Part shown: positions 8,836 to 17,455 of the stretch, piece after piece
How positions within the stretch are numbered: the stretch's first letter is position 1
How the letters are laid out: the number at the start of each line of letters is the position of its first letter
Assembly (NCBI GenBank): GCA_947385875.1
Contig: CANDMV010000032.1
Location: 1-33,232, forward strand
Direction: 5' to 3'
Origin: an uncultured Eubacterium sp.
GTDB lineage: Bacteria; Bacillota; Clostridia; Lachnospirales; Lachnospiraceae
Length of the DNA stretch: 33,232 nucleotides
Position numbers and translations under genes: made by a program
Notes under the pieces: generated by a model
What the model was told of the DNA's origin: nothing
Databases searched by the model: none
What the model saw: only the letters and a program-made list of their open reading frames with translations

Positions 8836-9663
8836 ATGGGAAGGCAGGTAGGGATATTGACAGCGACCGAGCAGCATCAGGATGATTTACAGCGTTTGTG
8901 TGACTTGCGGCCTATAGATGATGATTTTATGCGCTGCATGTTCAAAGATAACATCCCGCCGGCAGAATTTGTGCTGCACATTATCACAGATAAGAAGGAT
9001 TAGATTATCACTGACTGTGAAACGCAGAAGGATATGAAGAGATTAGCCAGGGCACGCCCGATTTGTCTGGATGCATACGGAACAGATTCAGCAGGAAAAA
9101 GGTACGATCTGGAAATCCAAAGACAGGAAGAGGGAGCAGATCCACACCGTGCAAGATACCCTTCCAGTGTGATAGATGTAGAGAATCTCCATTCCGGGCA
9201 GGAATTTAAAGAACTGCCGGACACCTATACGATTTTCATAATCGAGAAAGATTTTTACAGTAAAGGAGAACCGGTTTATCCGATTGAGAGGATGAACCTT
9301 GCCACTGGTAAATCTTTTGAGGATGGGGAGCATATTCTTTATGTGAATGGAGAATACCGGGGAGAATCCAATCTTGGAAAACTCATGCATGATTTTAACT
9401 GTACGCAGGCATGTGACATGCATTTTAAACTAATGGCAGACCGGACACGGTATCTGAAAGAAAATCCGAAAGGAGTGAATGAGATGTGCCGCGTCATGGA
9501 GGAAATGAGAAATGAATCCCTGAAAGAGGGAATAAGAGAAGGCATGAAAGAAGCAGCGCTCCGTATGTTAGCAGCTGGAAAATATGCCTTAGAAGAAATT
9601 GCAAATATTTCGGGACTTTCACTCGAAGAAGTAAATCAACTGAAAACAGAACGAAACGTATAA
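8836..9663 (+). pseudogene. Rpn-family PD-(D/E)XK nuclease, interrupted by an in-frame stop
   Basis: Reading frame 1 codes for a member of the Rpn/YhgA family (recombination-promoting nuclease or putative transposase). Upstream of the stop it reads DDLQRLCDLRPIDDDFMRCM and ends DKKD. After TAG at 9001-9003 the same frame continues IITDCETQKDMKRL, then SICLDAYGTD-like and YDLEIQRQ motifs (the nuclease core) and ends with the usual helical tail (LKEGIREGMKEAALRML). Related proteins read DKKDL across the break, so TTG to TAG is the likely change. The start is uncertain: ATG 8836 has no ribosome site, and TTG 8857 has a GGTAGGG upstream. The part after 9034 could still be translated, but it lacks the N-terminus. 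A terminator follows. Confidence 0.85.
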
Positions 9664-9676
9664 AGTATTGTCATAG

Positions 9677-9716
9677 AGCCGGAAATCTAGAATATAGTTT
9701 TTCCGGCTTTATTTTT
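9677..9716 (+). terminator. Terminator after the Rpn pseudogene
   Basis: AGCCGGAAA (9677-9685) pairs with TTTCCGGCT (9700-9708) and is followed by TTATTTTTG, a typical rho-independent terminator on the plus strand. Confidence 0.85.
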
Positions 9717-9773
9717 GTGAAATTCAGTATACATTCTATTGTAATAGATTGTACAGTGAAGGTTTTTAAACTG

Positions 9774-10610
9774 TTACAAAAGATTTCTAATTTCTGCATA
9801 GCAGCTTTCCGGATTTTTTTTCTCAGCAATCTTTATCAGCTTTCTGCCCAGAATCTGATACATGATACGGTCTTCTTCATCCAGACAGTCCAAATGTTTT
9901 TTCACAGTATCAAAATCATTGCGTTCAATCGGCCCTGTCAGTGCCAAAACGCAGTCTTTTAATAGGATGTTTTCGATATTCTGCCGTACGAGCTTTTCGG
10001 TTGCGCTGACGGCTTCCTTGCGGGTGAATCCGCACTCTTCCAACAGGCGGTATCCGGTGTCTAGGACAGCAGCAACCTGATTGCTTAGAATACTTGCAGC
10101 TGTATGATATTTAGGCTTATATTTACTGTCAATACGGCATACAGTATTGCCGATTCCTATAAACAATTCGGAAACGGCCTCTACTGCCAAATCGTCTCCT
10201 TCGATCGTGAAAAAGGAATGATGCAGCTGTTCGTAAGAAGAAAAACGGCTGCTGAATGGCAGCATAGGATGGAGGGAGCAGCCGTACGCACCGACCTCAT
10301 GGATTCCGGTAAAAACACTGGATGGAAGCGAGCCGCTGCAGTGGCATATGATTTTTTGTTCGATCGGCATATGCCGAATTTCTTCCCATATTGTTTGAAT
10401 GATACTATCCGGAGTTGTAATAAAAATCAGGCTGCTTGACGCAATGAGGTCTTCCGTTTTAAAAAAACTGTTTGAAGAAGTAAATTGCGCAGCGCTTTTG
10501 GCTTCCTTTGTCTGGCTGTCATAATAACCAGAGAGTTTTATGCCGGATTCAGATAAATATTTTCCTAGAGAGCAGCCGACACGGCCTGCTCCAATCATAC
10601 CTGTGACCAT
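9774..10610 (-). CDS. Rossmann-fold and DUF2520 domain protein
   Basis: Predicted cytoplasmic NAD(P)-dependent oxidoreductase-like protein of about 278 residues. The N-terminus has the dinucleotide-binding loop MIGAGRVGCSLGKYL (GxGxxG), then IFITTPDSII and the CHCSGSLPSSVF turn seen in F420-dependent NADP reductase-like proteins. The C-terminal half (YHTAASILSNQVAAVLDTGY onward) matches the helical DUF2520 domain. No reaction is established for this family that I can name. I chose ATG 10610 because AAAGGAA lies 8 bases upstream; ATG 10631 has no such site. It is divergent from the ribosomal operon, which usually has infA in this position. Confidence 0.85.
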   Translation of the reverse strand: MVTGMIGAGRVGCSLGKYLSESGIKLSGYYDSQTKEAKSAAQFTSSNSFFKTEDLIASSSLIFITTPDSIIQTIWEEIRHMPIEQKIICHCSGSLPSSVFTGIHEVGAYGCSLHPMLPFSSRFSSYEQLHHSFFTIEGDDLAVEAVSELFIGIGNTVCRIDSKYKPKYHTAASILSNQVAAVLDTGYRLLEECGFTRKEAVSATEKLVRQNIENILLKDCVLALTGPIERNDFDTVKKHLDCLDEEDRIMYQILGRKLIKIAEKKNPESCYAEIRNLL

Positions 10611-10651
10611 ATTGGATTTCCTTTCTGCCATTATGCATCATCTTGGCGTTC

Positions 10652-10680
10652 ATTATATACTATGTTACAGTGTACAGTCA
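10652..10680 (-). promoter_or_regulatory. Possible promoter of the DUF2520 gene
   Basis: On the minus strand TATAAT occupies 10657-10652, preceded by a TGACTG/ATGACT -35-like hexamer at a 17-18 base distance. It is correctly placed for the leftward gene. Confidence 0.45.
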
Positions 10681-10967
10681 TCATCTTTTTGCCGGTGCGA
10701 ACTGCCAGCATTTATCTGTATATTTTATCATATGGGAGACCGAGATGCTAGAGCGTGTTTGAAAAATCATTTCCGCGATCTGAACTGTTACGCACTGGCT
10801 TTTCATAATCAAAAGTGTTGCCAAAGTCCATGCAGAGCATAAGCTGTCAGGCAATCTATCTCGCCTGACACAGAATTCTTTGAAAGATGCTGTCTAACGC
10901 CGCTGTTCACAGCAATTTCACTAAGTAAAAGACTGGAATTTCATTGTCTTTTCTACTTTTTTTCTAG
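10681..10967. other. Intergenic region with one hairpin
   Basis: No gene seen. TGTCAGGC (10845-10852) and GCCTGACA (10863-10870) form a perfect 8-bp stem without a T-run. The rest shows no structure that I can interpret. Confidence 0.55.
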
Positions 10968-10996
10968 TTGCAATTTGCCAAATACCATGCTATAAT
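10968..10996 (+). promoter_or_regulatory. Strong promoter of the alpha ribosomal operon
   Basis: TTGCAA (10968-10973) and TATAAT (10991-10996) are separated by exactly 17 bases, a near-consensus vegetative promoter. The leader before rpmJ is about 110 bases and contains CGTCAAA (about 11031) and TTTGACG (about 11079), which can pair; a regulatory leader is possible. Confidence 0.85.
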
Positions 10997-11114
10997 ACTA
11001 AACGGACGCTTTTGGAAAGAACCCTGAAACCGTCAAAAAATAAACAGATGTTCACATCAAAAATAACAGTTTTATGGTTTGACGATTGCAGGTGTAAGGA
11101 AAGGAGGATTTGCT

Positions 11115-11228
11115 GTGAAAGTAAGATCATCAGTTAAGCCTATTTGTGATAAATGCAAGGTGATTAAAAGAAAAGGAAGTATCCGTATTATCTGCGAAAA
11201 TCCAAAACACAAACAGCGTCAGGGTTAA
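11115..11228 (+). CDS. rpmJ: 50S ribosomal protein L36
   Basis: 37-residue zinc-ribbon protein of the large ribosomal subunit, the standard length. The sequence begins [20 protein letters not shown] and ends KHKQRQG; C11, C14, C27 and H32 are the zinc ligands of the zinc-binding form. The start codon is GTG, with AAAGGAGG upstream. It is the first gene of the operon here. The usual upstream partners (infA and a KOW-domain gene) are missing from this window, and the gap to rpsM is unusually long. Confidence 0.97.
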   Translation: MKVRSSVKPICDKCKVIKRKGSIRIICENPKHKQRQG

Positions 11229-11665
11229 TCAGAAGCTGTTGCGTACAGACAAGCAGATCATTGTAAGGAAACACTGTGCATTCATAAACCTTGTGGATGC
11301 TGTCGATGGTTTCCAATGTTTGGAGCGCATGTAACATATGCGTAATATTATGTGCGGCTGTCAGCAGGGATTTTTCGTTATTGTCTAGATTAGTTGGCAA
11401 TTACGTCAGCCCTGCTGATTCATAATAAACAGCGGACACTGCTGGAACGCGCATCTTTTATGCCGAGGGGATGCGGGTAAAAAGTGTTATGCTTAGTGTG
11501 TATGGATGATGATGGAAATCTGGTTATGCGCATTAGCATTTTGGAAGAACGGGTGTATGCGCACATTTCAGGCCGGCTTACCGGAGCTGCATAGGTTCGT
11601 TTGGAAAATATTTGAAAATTATCACAAAATATACGAATTTAAGAAATTATGGAGGTGTAATACAC
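11229..11665. other. 437-bp gap between rpmJ and rpsM
   Basis: These genes are normally almost adjacent. I see no convincing gene here. TCAGCAGGG (11361-11369) and CCCTGCTGA (11410-11418) can pair around a 40-base loop. A leftward frame (11188-11400) overlaps rpmJ and has no ribosome site. The region may be the scar of an insertion. I see no terminal repeats or target duplication. Confidence 0.5.
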
Positions 11666-12034
11666 ATGGCACGTATCGCAGGTGTAGATTTACCAAGGGA
11701 GAAACGTGTGGAAATCGGTTTGACTTATATTTACGGAATCGGCAGATCCAGTTCGAACCGTATTCTTGCGGAAGCAAAAGTAAGCCCGGATACCAGATGC
11801 AGGGATCTTACCGACGATGAGGTAAGGAGAATCAGCGCGGTGATTGACGAATCACAGACCGTAGAAGGCGATCTGCGCAGGGAAATCGCGCTCAATATTA
11901 AGAGGCTGCAGGAAATCGGATGCTATCGCGGGATCCGTCACAGAAAAGGGCTTCCGGTGCGCGGACAGAAGACAAAGACCAATGCCAGAACAAGAAAAGG
12001 TCCTAAGAGAACGGTTGCAAATAAGAAGAAATAG
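11666..12034 (+). CDS. rpsM: 30S ribosomal protein S13
   Basis: Small-subunit head protein contacting the P-site tRNA and L5/L31, 122 residues, the normal size. It starts [20 protein letters not shown], has the helix-two-turn-helix core and ends in the basic RNA-binding tail [15 protein letters not shown]. The start is set by GGAGGTG 8 bases upstream; an in-frame ATG at 11612 is too long for the family. It is in the same operon as rpsK, which follows after 44 bases. Confidence 0.98.
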   Translation: MARIAGVDLPREKRVEIGLTYIYGIGRSSSNRILAEAKVSPDTRCRDLTDDEVRRISAVIDESQTVEGDLRREIALNIKRLQEIGCYRGIRHRKGLPVRGQKTKTNARTRKGPKRTVANKKK

Positions 12035-12078
12035 TGGAAACCAATCAGAAAGAATACAGAAAGTAGGTTAGTTTAGAA

Positions 12079-12474
12079 ATGGCTAAAAAAGTTGCAAAAA
12101 AAGTAACAAAAAAGCGTGTAAAGAAAAACGTTGAACGTGGTCAGGCACATATTCAGTCATCTTTTAACAATACGATTGTTACGATTACAGATACTGAAGG
12201 AAATGCCTTATCCTGGGCAAGCGCAGGCGGCCTTGGATTTAGAGGTTCAAAGAAATCTACTCCATATGCTGCACAGATGGCAGCAGAGACTGCTACAAAA
12301 GCAGCTCTTGTGCATGGTTTAAAAACAGTTGACGTAATGGTAAAAGGACCGGGATCAGGAAGGGAAGCAGCGATCCGTGCGCTTTCAGCATGTGGTCTTG
12401 AGGTTACGTCTATTCGTGACGTAACGCCGGTGCCTCATAATGGATGCCGTCCGCCAAAACGTAGAAGAGTGTAA
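12079..12474 (+). CDS. rpsK: 30S ribosomal protein S11
   Basis: Small-subunit platform protein that binds 16S rRNA with S6, S18 and S21; 131 residues. The lysine-rich start ([17 protein letters not shown]) is followed by the family core [51 protein letters not shown], and ends [13 protein letters not shown], the invariant C-terminus. The ribosome site (AAGTAGG) is weak and distant. A transposon-derived element lies directly downstream. Confidence 0.98.
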   Translation: MAKKVAKKVTKKRVKKNVERGQAHIQSSFNNTIVTITDTEGNALSWASAGGLGFRGSKKSTPYAAQMAAETATKAALVHGLKTVDVMVKGPGSGREAAIRALSACGLEVTSIRDVTPVPHNGCRPPKRRRV

Positions 12475-12526
12475 TTGTCTGTCGCGATAAATGTAAGGCG
12501 TCAAATGGTGATAGAATGTAATGTTT

Positions 12527-12690
12527 GTAACAGTTCGGCCCAGTACTTTGCATTTACTGCAAAGTACGTACCCGACGGGCATGATATAAGAATGTGTGGA
12601 TTATGCCGAGAGGGTATCCGGCTCTTCGCCGAAAGCGAATTTTCAATGAGCCGGATTCCGTTACAGTGAAGCCGAAGGCTGAACTGTAAC
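12527..12690 (+). mobile_element. 164-bp MITE-like element between rpsK and rpsD
   Basis: The element starts GTAACAGTTCGGCC (12527-12540) and ends GGCTGAACTGTAAC (12677-12690). These are terminal inverted repeats matching in 12 of 14 positions. The same 8 bases, TAATGTTT, flank it on both sides (12519-12526 and 12691-12698) as a direct repeat, which is what a target-site duplication looks like. Inside is a perfect 10-bp hairpin (GTACTTTGCA 12543-12552 with TGCAAAGTAC 12558-12567), and a second hairpin forms near the right end (12660-12690). There is no transposase. It sits inside a ribosomal operon and keeps the rpsD ribosome site intact. Confidence 0.85.
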
Positions 12691-12719
12691 TAATGTTTAA
12701 TTAGGAGGAATAGACTAAG

Positions 12720-13313
12720 ATGGCAGTAAATAGAGTACCTGTACTGAAAAGATGTAGATCACTTGGTCTGGAGCCAAGTTATTTAGGGTATAATAAAAAA
12801 TCCAAAAGAACGCTGCAGAGATCGAATCGGAAAATGTCCGAGTATGGCCTGCAGCTGCGTGAAAAGCAGAAAGCAAAATTTATCTATGGTGTATTAGAGA
12901 AGCCTTTCCATAATTATTATGAGAAGGCTGACCGTATGAAAGGCATGACAGGCGCAAACCTGATGACAATGCTGGAGTCAAGGCTTGATAATGTAGTTTT
13001 CCGTATGGGATTCGCGAGAACCCGCAGGGAAGCAAGACAGATGGTTGGTCATCAGTTTTTCCTGGTAAACGGTAGGAAAGTGCAGATTCCGTCATACCGT
13101 GTAAAAGCTGGTGATGTAGTTGAAGTCAGAGAAAATAAGAAAGGCCTTCAGAGAATGAAGGACATCGCAGAGGTGACAGCCGGAAGGCTTGTTCCAGAAT
13201 GGCTCGATGTAAATCTGGAAGGTCTTCAGGGAACAGTAAAGGAGCTGCCTACCCGCGAAATGATCGATGTGCCAGTAGATGAAATGCTCATCGTCGAGTT
13301 ATATTCGAAATAA
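12720..13313 (+). CDS. rpsD: 30S ribosomal protein S4
   Basis: Primary 16S rRNA-binding protein that starts assembly of the small-subunit body; 197 residues, typical of the short clostridial form. The N-terminus [20 protein letters not shown] lacks the zinc cysteines of the long form. The S4 RNA-binding domain (about 88-150) shows [20 protein letters not shown] and [25 protein letters not shown] lies about 11 bases upstream. S4 represses the alpha operon in E. coli; whether that applies here is unknown. Confidence 0.98.
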   Translation: MAVNRVPVLKRCRSLGLEPSYLGYNKKSKRTLQRSNRKMSEYGLQLREKQKAKFIYGVLEKPFHNYYEKADRMKGMTGANLMTMLESRLDNVVFRMGFARTRREARQMVGHQFFLVNGRKVQIPSYRVKAGDVVEVRENKKGLQRMKDIAEVTAGRLVPEWLDVNLEGLQGTVKELPTREMIDVPVDEMLIVELYSK

Positions 13314-13355
13314 TTGATGTAACGCACACTTGATCCGAAAAGGAGGGACTTGGTA

Positions 13356-14315
13356 GTGTTCGATTTTGAAAGACCTAATATTGAAATAGCAGAAATTTCC
13401 GAAGACAAAAAATACGGCCGGTTCGTAGTGGAACCTTTGGAAAGGGGCTACGGTACAACGCTAGGCAATTCTCTTAGGAGGATTATGCTGTCTTCCCTGC
13501 CGGGAGTAGCCGTAAGTCAGGTGAAAATCGATGGTGTTTTGCATGAGTTCAGCTCCATTCCGGGCGTAAAGGAAGATGTAGCTGAAATCATTATGAACAT
13601 TAAGAATCTGGCATTGAAAAATACCAGTAGTACAAACGAGTCTAAAGTTGCTTACATTGAATTTGAAGGCGAAGGCATAGTTACAGCCGCAGATATACAG
13701 GTAGATTCTGATATTTCTATTTTGAATCCGGAGATGGAGATTGCGCATCTGAATGGCGGGGCAGATTCAAAGCTGTATATGGAGCTTACGATTACAAAAG
13801 GCCGTGGATATGTCAGCGCAGATAAAAATAAGAATCCGGAATTACCGATTGGAGTAATTGCTGTAGATTCCATTTATACGCCGGTAGAACGTGTAAATCT
13901 GACTGTAGAGAATACACGTGTCGGACAGATTACGGATTACGATAAACTGACACTGGAAGTATTTACAAATGGGACTTTAGAGCCGGATGAGGCAGTAAGC
14001 CTTGCGGCTAAGGTGTTAAGTGAACATTTGAATCTCTTTATTGACCTGTCTGAAAATGCGAAGACGGCAGAAGTCATGGTCGAGAAGGAGGATAATGCGA
14101 AGGAGAAAGTCCTTGAAATGAACATTGATGAACTGGAACTGTCTGTTCGTTCTTATAACTGCTTAAAGCGGGCAGGCATCAATACGGTTGAAGAACTAAC
14201 CAATAGGACGCCGGACGACATGATGAAGGTTCGTAACCTTGGACGTAAGTCTTTAGAAGAGGTATTAGCAAAGCTGAAAGAATTGGGACTCCAGTTAAAT
14301 CCTGGAGACGAATAA
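13356..14315 (+). CDS. rpoA: RNA polymerase alpha subunit
   Basis: Alpha subunit of RNA polymerase, about 319 residues. The N-terminal assembly domain has [20 protein letters not shown] and [17 protein letters not shown]. The C-terminal DNA-binding domain (about 245-310) has [20 protein letters not shown] and [16 protein letters not shown] chose GTG at 13356 because AGGAGG (13341-13346) is then 9 bases away and the protein begins [11 protein letters not shown] as in relatives; the in-frame TTG at 13350 is too close to that site. Confidence 0.97.
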   Translation: MFDFERPNIEIAEISEDKKYGRFVVEPLERGYGTTLGNSLRRIMLSSLPGVAVSQVKIDGVLHEFSSIPGVKEDVAEIIMNIKNLALKNTSSTNESKVAYIEFEGEGIVTAADIQVDSDISILNPEMEIAHLNGGADSKLYMELTITKGRGYVSADKNKNPELPIGVIAVDSIYTPVERVNLTVENTRVGQITDYDKLTLEVFTNGTLEPDEAVSLAAKVLSEHLNLFIDLSENAKTAEVMVEKEDNAKEKVLEMNIDELELSVRSYNCLKRAGINTVEELTNRTPDDMMKVRNLGRKSLEEVLAKLKELGLQLNPGDE

Positions 14316-14577
14316 ATGCTGCTATTGGATACTAAGATTTTGACAAAGATTCTTAGGCAGCAGACAGCTGTCTGAAACTGACAGACAGCTGATGTAAGGC
14401 TGGGCTGATAAGCCCGCAAGTGTGCAGCCCGGTCAATTCTGACAGAGGAGTGTCCGCTCTGTCAGACATATGGCCTAGCCATATGCCAAGTGGCGAATTG
14501 ACATGAAAATATCAGCATCCGGCAGGTAATTCCAAAGTGTGCTGCCGAATGTACCACGGATTTGGAGGAAAATAACA
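14316..14577 (+). other. Highly structured 262-bp spacer between rpoA and rplQ
   Basis: The spacer contains several perfect stems: CAGCTGTCTG (14365-14374) with CAGACAGCTG (14382-14391); GGGCT/AGCCC (14402-14415); CTGACAGAG (14439-14447) with CTCTGTCAG (14457-14465); and CATATGGC (14467-14474) with GCCATATG (14478-14485). GTCAATT (14432-14438) and AATTGAC (14496-14502) enclose the last two, making a three-way junction. No gene is present. It may be a decayed insertion or a structured RNA in the ribosomal transcript. Confidence 0.7.
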
Positions 14578-15135
14578 ATGGGATCATATAGAAAATTAGG
14601 CAAATCAACTCCACAGAGAAAAGCATTACTGCGTAATCAGGTAACACAGCTGCTCTATCATGGCAAGATCGTAACGACAGAAGCAAGAGCAAAAGAAATC
14701 CGCAAGATTGCTGAGAAGATTGTGGCAATGGCGGTTCGTGAAAAAGATAATTACGATGAAGTAACGGTCAAAGCAAAAGTACCTCGTAAAAATGCTGACG
14801 GCAAGCGTGTGAAAGAGGTAATAGACGGCAAGCGCAGAACTGTGTATGATGAAGTGGATAAAACGATTAAGAAAGATCAGCCATCCAGACTTCATGCAAG
14901 AAGGCAGATGCTTAAAATTCTCTACCCTGTGACAAGCTCTGAGACAACTAGAAAAGACGGTAAGGTAGTAACTTCGAATAAGCGGAAGGATAAGAAAAAA
15001 ATCGATTTAGTTGCCAGATTGTTTGATGATGTCGCACCAAAATACGTCGGCCGTAACGGCGGTTATACAAGAATTATTAAAATTGGCCCGCGTAAAGGTG
15101 ACGGTGCAATGCAGGTAATTATTGAATTAGTATAG
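14578..15135 (+). CDS. rplQ: 50S ribosomal protein L17
   Basis: Large-subunit protein, here 185 residues against about 120 in B. subtilis. The N-terminal core (GSYRKLGKSTPQRKALLRNQ, then IVTTEARAKEIRKIAEKIV) and C-terminal core (RNGGYTRIIKIGPRKGDGA) are normal. An insertion of about 60 charged residues lies between them (about 63-130), a feature of Lachnospiraceae L17. The start follows TTTGGAGG and gives MGSYRK; the in-frame ATG at 14539 is too long. Last gene of the operon; a strong terminator follows. Confidence 0.97.
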   Translation: MGSYRKLGKSTPQRKALLRNQVTQLLYHGKIVTTEARAKEIRKIAEKIVAMAVREKDNYDEVTVKAKVPRKNADGKRVKEVIDGKRRTVYDEVDKTIKKDQPSRLHARRQMLKILYPVTSSETTRKDGKVVTSNKRKDKKKIDLVARLFDDVAPKYVGRNGGYTRIIKIGPRKGDGAMQVIIELV

Positions 15136-15160
15136 TTTTGTGATAAGAATATCATCGGTA

Positions 15161-15209
15161 AAAAACTGCTAGGAATGCAGGCGGAATGTCTGAATTCTTA
15201 GCAGTTTTT
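15161..15209. terminator. Bidirectional terminator between rplQ and the sensor kinase gene
   Basis: The 16-base arms AAAAACTGCTAGGAAT (15161-15176) and ATTCTTAGCAGTTTTT (15194-15209) pair completely apart from one G-T pair. The A-run on one side and T-run on the other let it end both the rightward ribosomal operon and the leftward mutS2 operon. Confidence 0.93.
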
Positions 15210-15246
15210 AATTACTATGAAAGTCCCATCGCGAAGCGGGCAGAGC

Positions 15247-16665
15247 TTACTGTGTTTTGGAAAGAGAAAGTGTAAATATGAATTCAGTACCTACGCCTTC
15301 CGTGCTGATAACATTGATGTTTTCATCATGTGCTTGTATGATTTCTTTTACGATTGATAGTCCCAGCCCGGTTCCGCGCTTATCCTTGCCGCGGGATACG
15401 TCTGTTTTGTAGAAACGTTCCCAGATCTTTTTCAGGCTTTCTTTTGGAATACCGATTCCGGTATCCTTGACTGACACGAACACTTTTTCATTTTTCTCTG
15501 TCGTCTCTACAGTAATCGAGGAGTCCGGATGGCTGAACTTAATCGCGTTATCGATCAGGTTGTAGATCACCTGCTGTATTTTTGCCATATCAGCGGTTAC
15601 ATATAGGTTTTGGCCGGATAAAATAAGTTCAATGGAGATGTGCTTTTCACTGCAGATTCCTTCAAAAGTCAGGGCGATCATGCGTATGATATAGTTAATA
15701 TCAAAATTATTCATGTATAAGATCGTCTTTCCATGTGATCCGAATTTGTTCAGCTCCAGAATGCTGCTGGTAAGCTTATTTAACCGCTCCGTTTCAAATA
15801 AAATAATATTCAGATATTTATCCTGCATCTCGTATGGAATCGTGCCGTCCAGAATTGCTTCTACATAGCCTTTGATGGAAGTCAGGGGAGAGCGGAAATC
15901 ATGCGACACATTTGATACAAATTTACGCTGATCGTCTTCCAGCGTGTTCAGCTCATTTGCCATGTAATCAAAAGCAGCGGCAAGATGACCGATTTCATCC
16001 TGTGTATGTATGTCGATTTTCTGTGAAAAATCACCATTAATATATGCGTCTGCGACGGAAGTAATTTTGCGGATCGGACGATAAATAAACAGCGAAAACA
16101 GCAGCAGGATAATAAATGCCAGTAAAAATATCAGCAGCAGCGTGATATATGCAACATTCAGCAGGTGGTAGGTGTGAGCGTTAAGGTCTGCCATCGGTTT
16201 ATGAATGAGTACATAGCCGCGCACTTTATAGTTGGAGGTGATCGGAGCAAAAACGGTCAGGTAATCCTCGTCATAACGTCCATAGAACTGGCTGGTAATA
16301 TAATATTTGCTGCCAAAATCATTGATATTAAATCCTTCGATGATTTTTTCATTTTGAAAAGCTTCCGCATCATTGGAATCTATAATAATCCGCCCGGAAG
16401 TGTCAATGACTTCGATCTGGGTATTCATGTAATTGCTGACAGTTTCTAAATGGATGTGAAGCTCAGAGAGCTCCATACTGCCGTTGTAATAGTTTGCGGC
16501 GTAATGAGAGGCAATTTTTGTGCATTCTGTGTACAGTGTCTGTGCCTGTGAAGTTTTTACCTGATTGTGCAGCCCGTAGTTTGTCAGCGTGGATACAAGA
16601 ATAAATCCGAAAATTCCAAATATTAAATAGCCTAGTAAAAATTTGAGGTATAATGTTCTCTTCAT
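15247..16665 (-). CDS. Sensor histidine kinase with HAMP domain, OmpR-system partner
   Basis: Membrane sensor kinase of 472 residues. It has a first membrane helix at about 8-28, an extracytoplasmic domain (about 30-165), a second helix at about 168-195 and a HAMP linker (about 195-248). The HisKA phosphoacceptor H255 lies in FVSNVSHDFRSPLTSIKGY. The ATPase has QQVIYNLIDNAIKFS (N-box), VKDTGIGIPKE (G1) and GTGLGLSIVKEI (G2). No ribosome site is seen at normal spacing before the ATG (AAAGGA is about 19 bases away), so the start is somewhat uncertain. It follows the OmpR-type regulator gene by 62 bases in the same operon. The signal is unknown. Confidence 0.93.
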   Translation of the reverse strand: MKRTLYLKFLLGYLIFGIFGFILVSTLTNYGLHNQVKTSQAQTLYTECTKIASHYAANYYNGSMELSELHIHLETVSNYMNTQIEVIDTSGRIIIDSNDAEAFQNEKIIEGFNINDFGSKYYITSQFYGRYDEDYLTVFAPITSNYKVRGYVLIHKPMADLNAHTYHLLNVAYITLLLIFLLAFIILLLFSLFIYRPIRKITSVADAYINGDFSQKIDIHTQDEIGHLAAAFDYMANELNTLEDDQRKFVSNVSHDFRSPLTSIKGYVEAILDGTIPYEMQDKYLNIILFETERLNKLTSSILELNKFGSHGKTILYMNNFDINYIIRMIALTFEGICSEKHISIELILSGQNLYVTADMAKIQQVIYNLIDNAIKFSHPDSSITVETTEKNEKVFVSVKDTGIGIPKESLKKIWERFYKTDVSRGKDKRGTGLGLSIVKEIIQAHDENINVISTEGVGTEFIFTLSLSKTQ

Positions 16666-16727
16666 AAAATGTCTTGTATCAGATCCTTTCAGCCGTAATA
16701 GAGTGTAAAAAAGTGTTTCAGCCGGTT

Positions 16728-17426
16728 TTATTTTACGATAAATTTATAACCAATGCCCCAGACAGTGGCGATGCCCCATTGGTCAGTATCCTTGATCTTT
16801 TCGCGCAGACGCTTTACATGGACATCTACGGTACGCGTGTCGCCGATATATTCATAGCCCCAGATATGATCTAGTAATTGTTCGCGCGTAAATACCTGAT
16901 TTGGTGAAGAAGCCAGAAAATAAAGCAGCTCCAGTTCTTTTGGAGGCATTTCCAATGCTTTTCCGTTATATTCTACGCTGTAGTTGGACAGGTTTACAAT
17001 CAGCCCCGGATATTCTACAAGCTTGAGGGACGGGGCTTCGACAGCAGGCTTGGCAGGCTGGTAGCGGCGCAGGACGGCTTTTACGCGGGCTACCATTTCC
17101 TTGGAGTCAAACGGTTTCATGATGTAATCGTCTGCGCCGAGCTCAAGGCCTAATACCTTGTCAAAGATCTCGCCTTTTGCTGACAGCATGATGATCGGGA
17201 TATTGCTCTTGGCACGTATTTCGCGGCAGACCTGATAGCCGTCTATGCCGGGCAGCATCAGGTCTAATAAAATCAGGTTCGGAGCAAACTGCTGGTAAGC
17301 GTGAAGTGCTTCCTCGCCGTCATGAACCATTTTTGTTTCAAAGCATTCTTTTGTAAGATAGAGAGAGATGAGTTCGGCGATATTTACGTCGTCATCTACA
17401 ATTAATATTTTTTGTTTTGCAGCCAT
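16728..17426 (-). CDS. Response regulator, OmpR/PhoB family
   Basis: DNA-binding response regulator, 232 residues. The receiver domain has D11-D13 and the phosphoacceptor D55 in LILLDLMLPGIDGYQVCREI, with the conserved K in DDYIMKPFD. The winged helix (about 133-232) shows PPKELELLYFLASSPNQVF and RTVDVHVKRLREKI and ends VWGIGYKFIVK. AAAGGAG lies upstream of the ATG. It sits 29 bases after mutS2 and just before the sensor kinase, so the three are probably one transcript. The regulon cannot be inferred from this window. Confidence 0.95.
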   Translation of the reverse strand: MAAKQKILIVDDDVNIAELISLYLTKECFETKMVHDGEEALHAYQQFAPNLILLDLMLPGIDGYQVCREIRAKSNIPIIMLSAKGEIFDKVLGLELGADDYIMKPFDSKEMVARVKAVLRRYQPAKPAVEAPSLKLVEYPGLIVNLSNYSVEYNGKALEMPPKELELLYFLASSPNQVFTREQLLDHIWGYEYIGDTRTVDVHVKRLREKIKDTDQWGIATVWGIGYKFIVK

Positions 17427-17455
17427 AGAAACTCCTTTTGACTATTTGTATAAGA

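Noticed and set aside
10540..10842. 100-residue rightward ORF upstream of rpmJ
   Set aside because: It overlaps the DUF2520 gene start and its promoter region, and has no ribosome site or recognisable domain.
11188..11400. 70-residue leftward ORF between rpmJ and rpsM
   Set aside because: It overlaps rpmJ, lacks a ribosome site and matches no family that I recognise. Left as an unexplained gap.
12475..12669. 64-residue rightward ORF after rpsK
   Set aside because: It runs through the MITE, ends in its right hairpin and has no ribosome site. It is a by-product of the repeat.
14316..14577. A second copy of the rpsK-rpsD MITE
   Set aside because: Its hairpins do not match those of the 12527 element, and I found neither its terminal repeats nor a target duplication.
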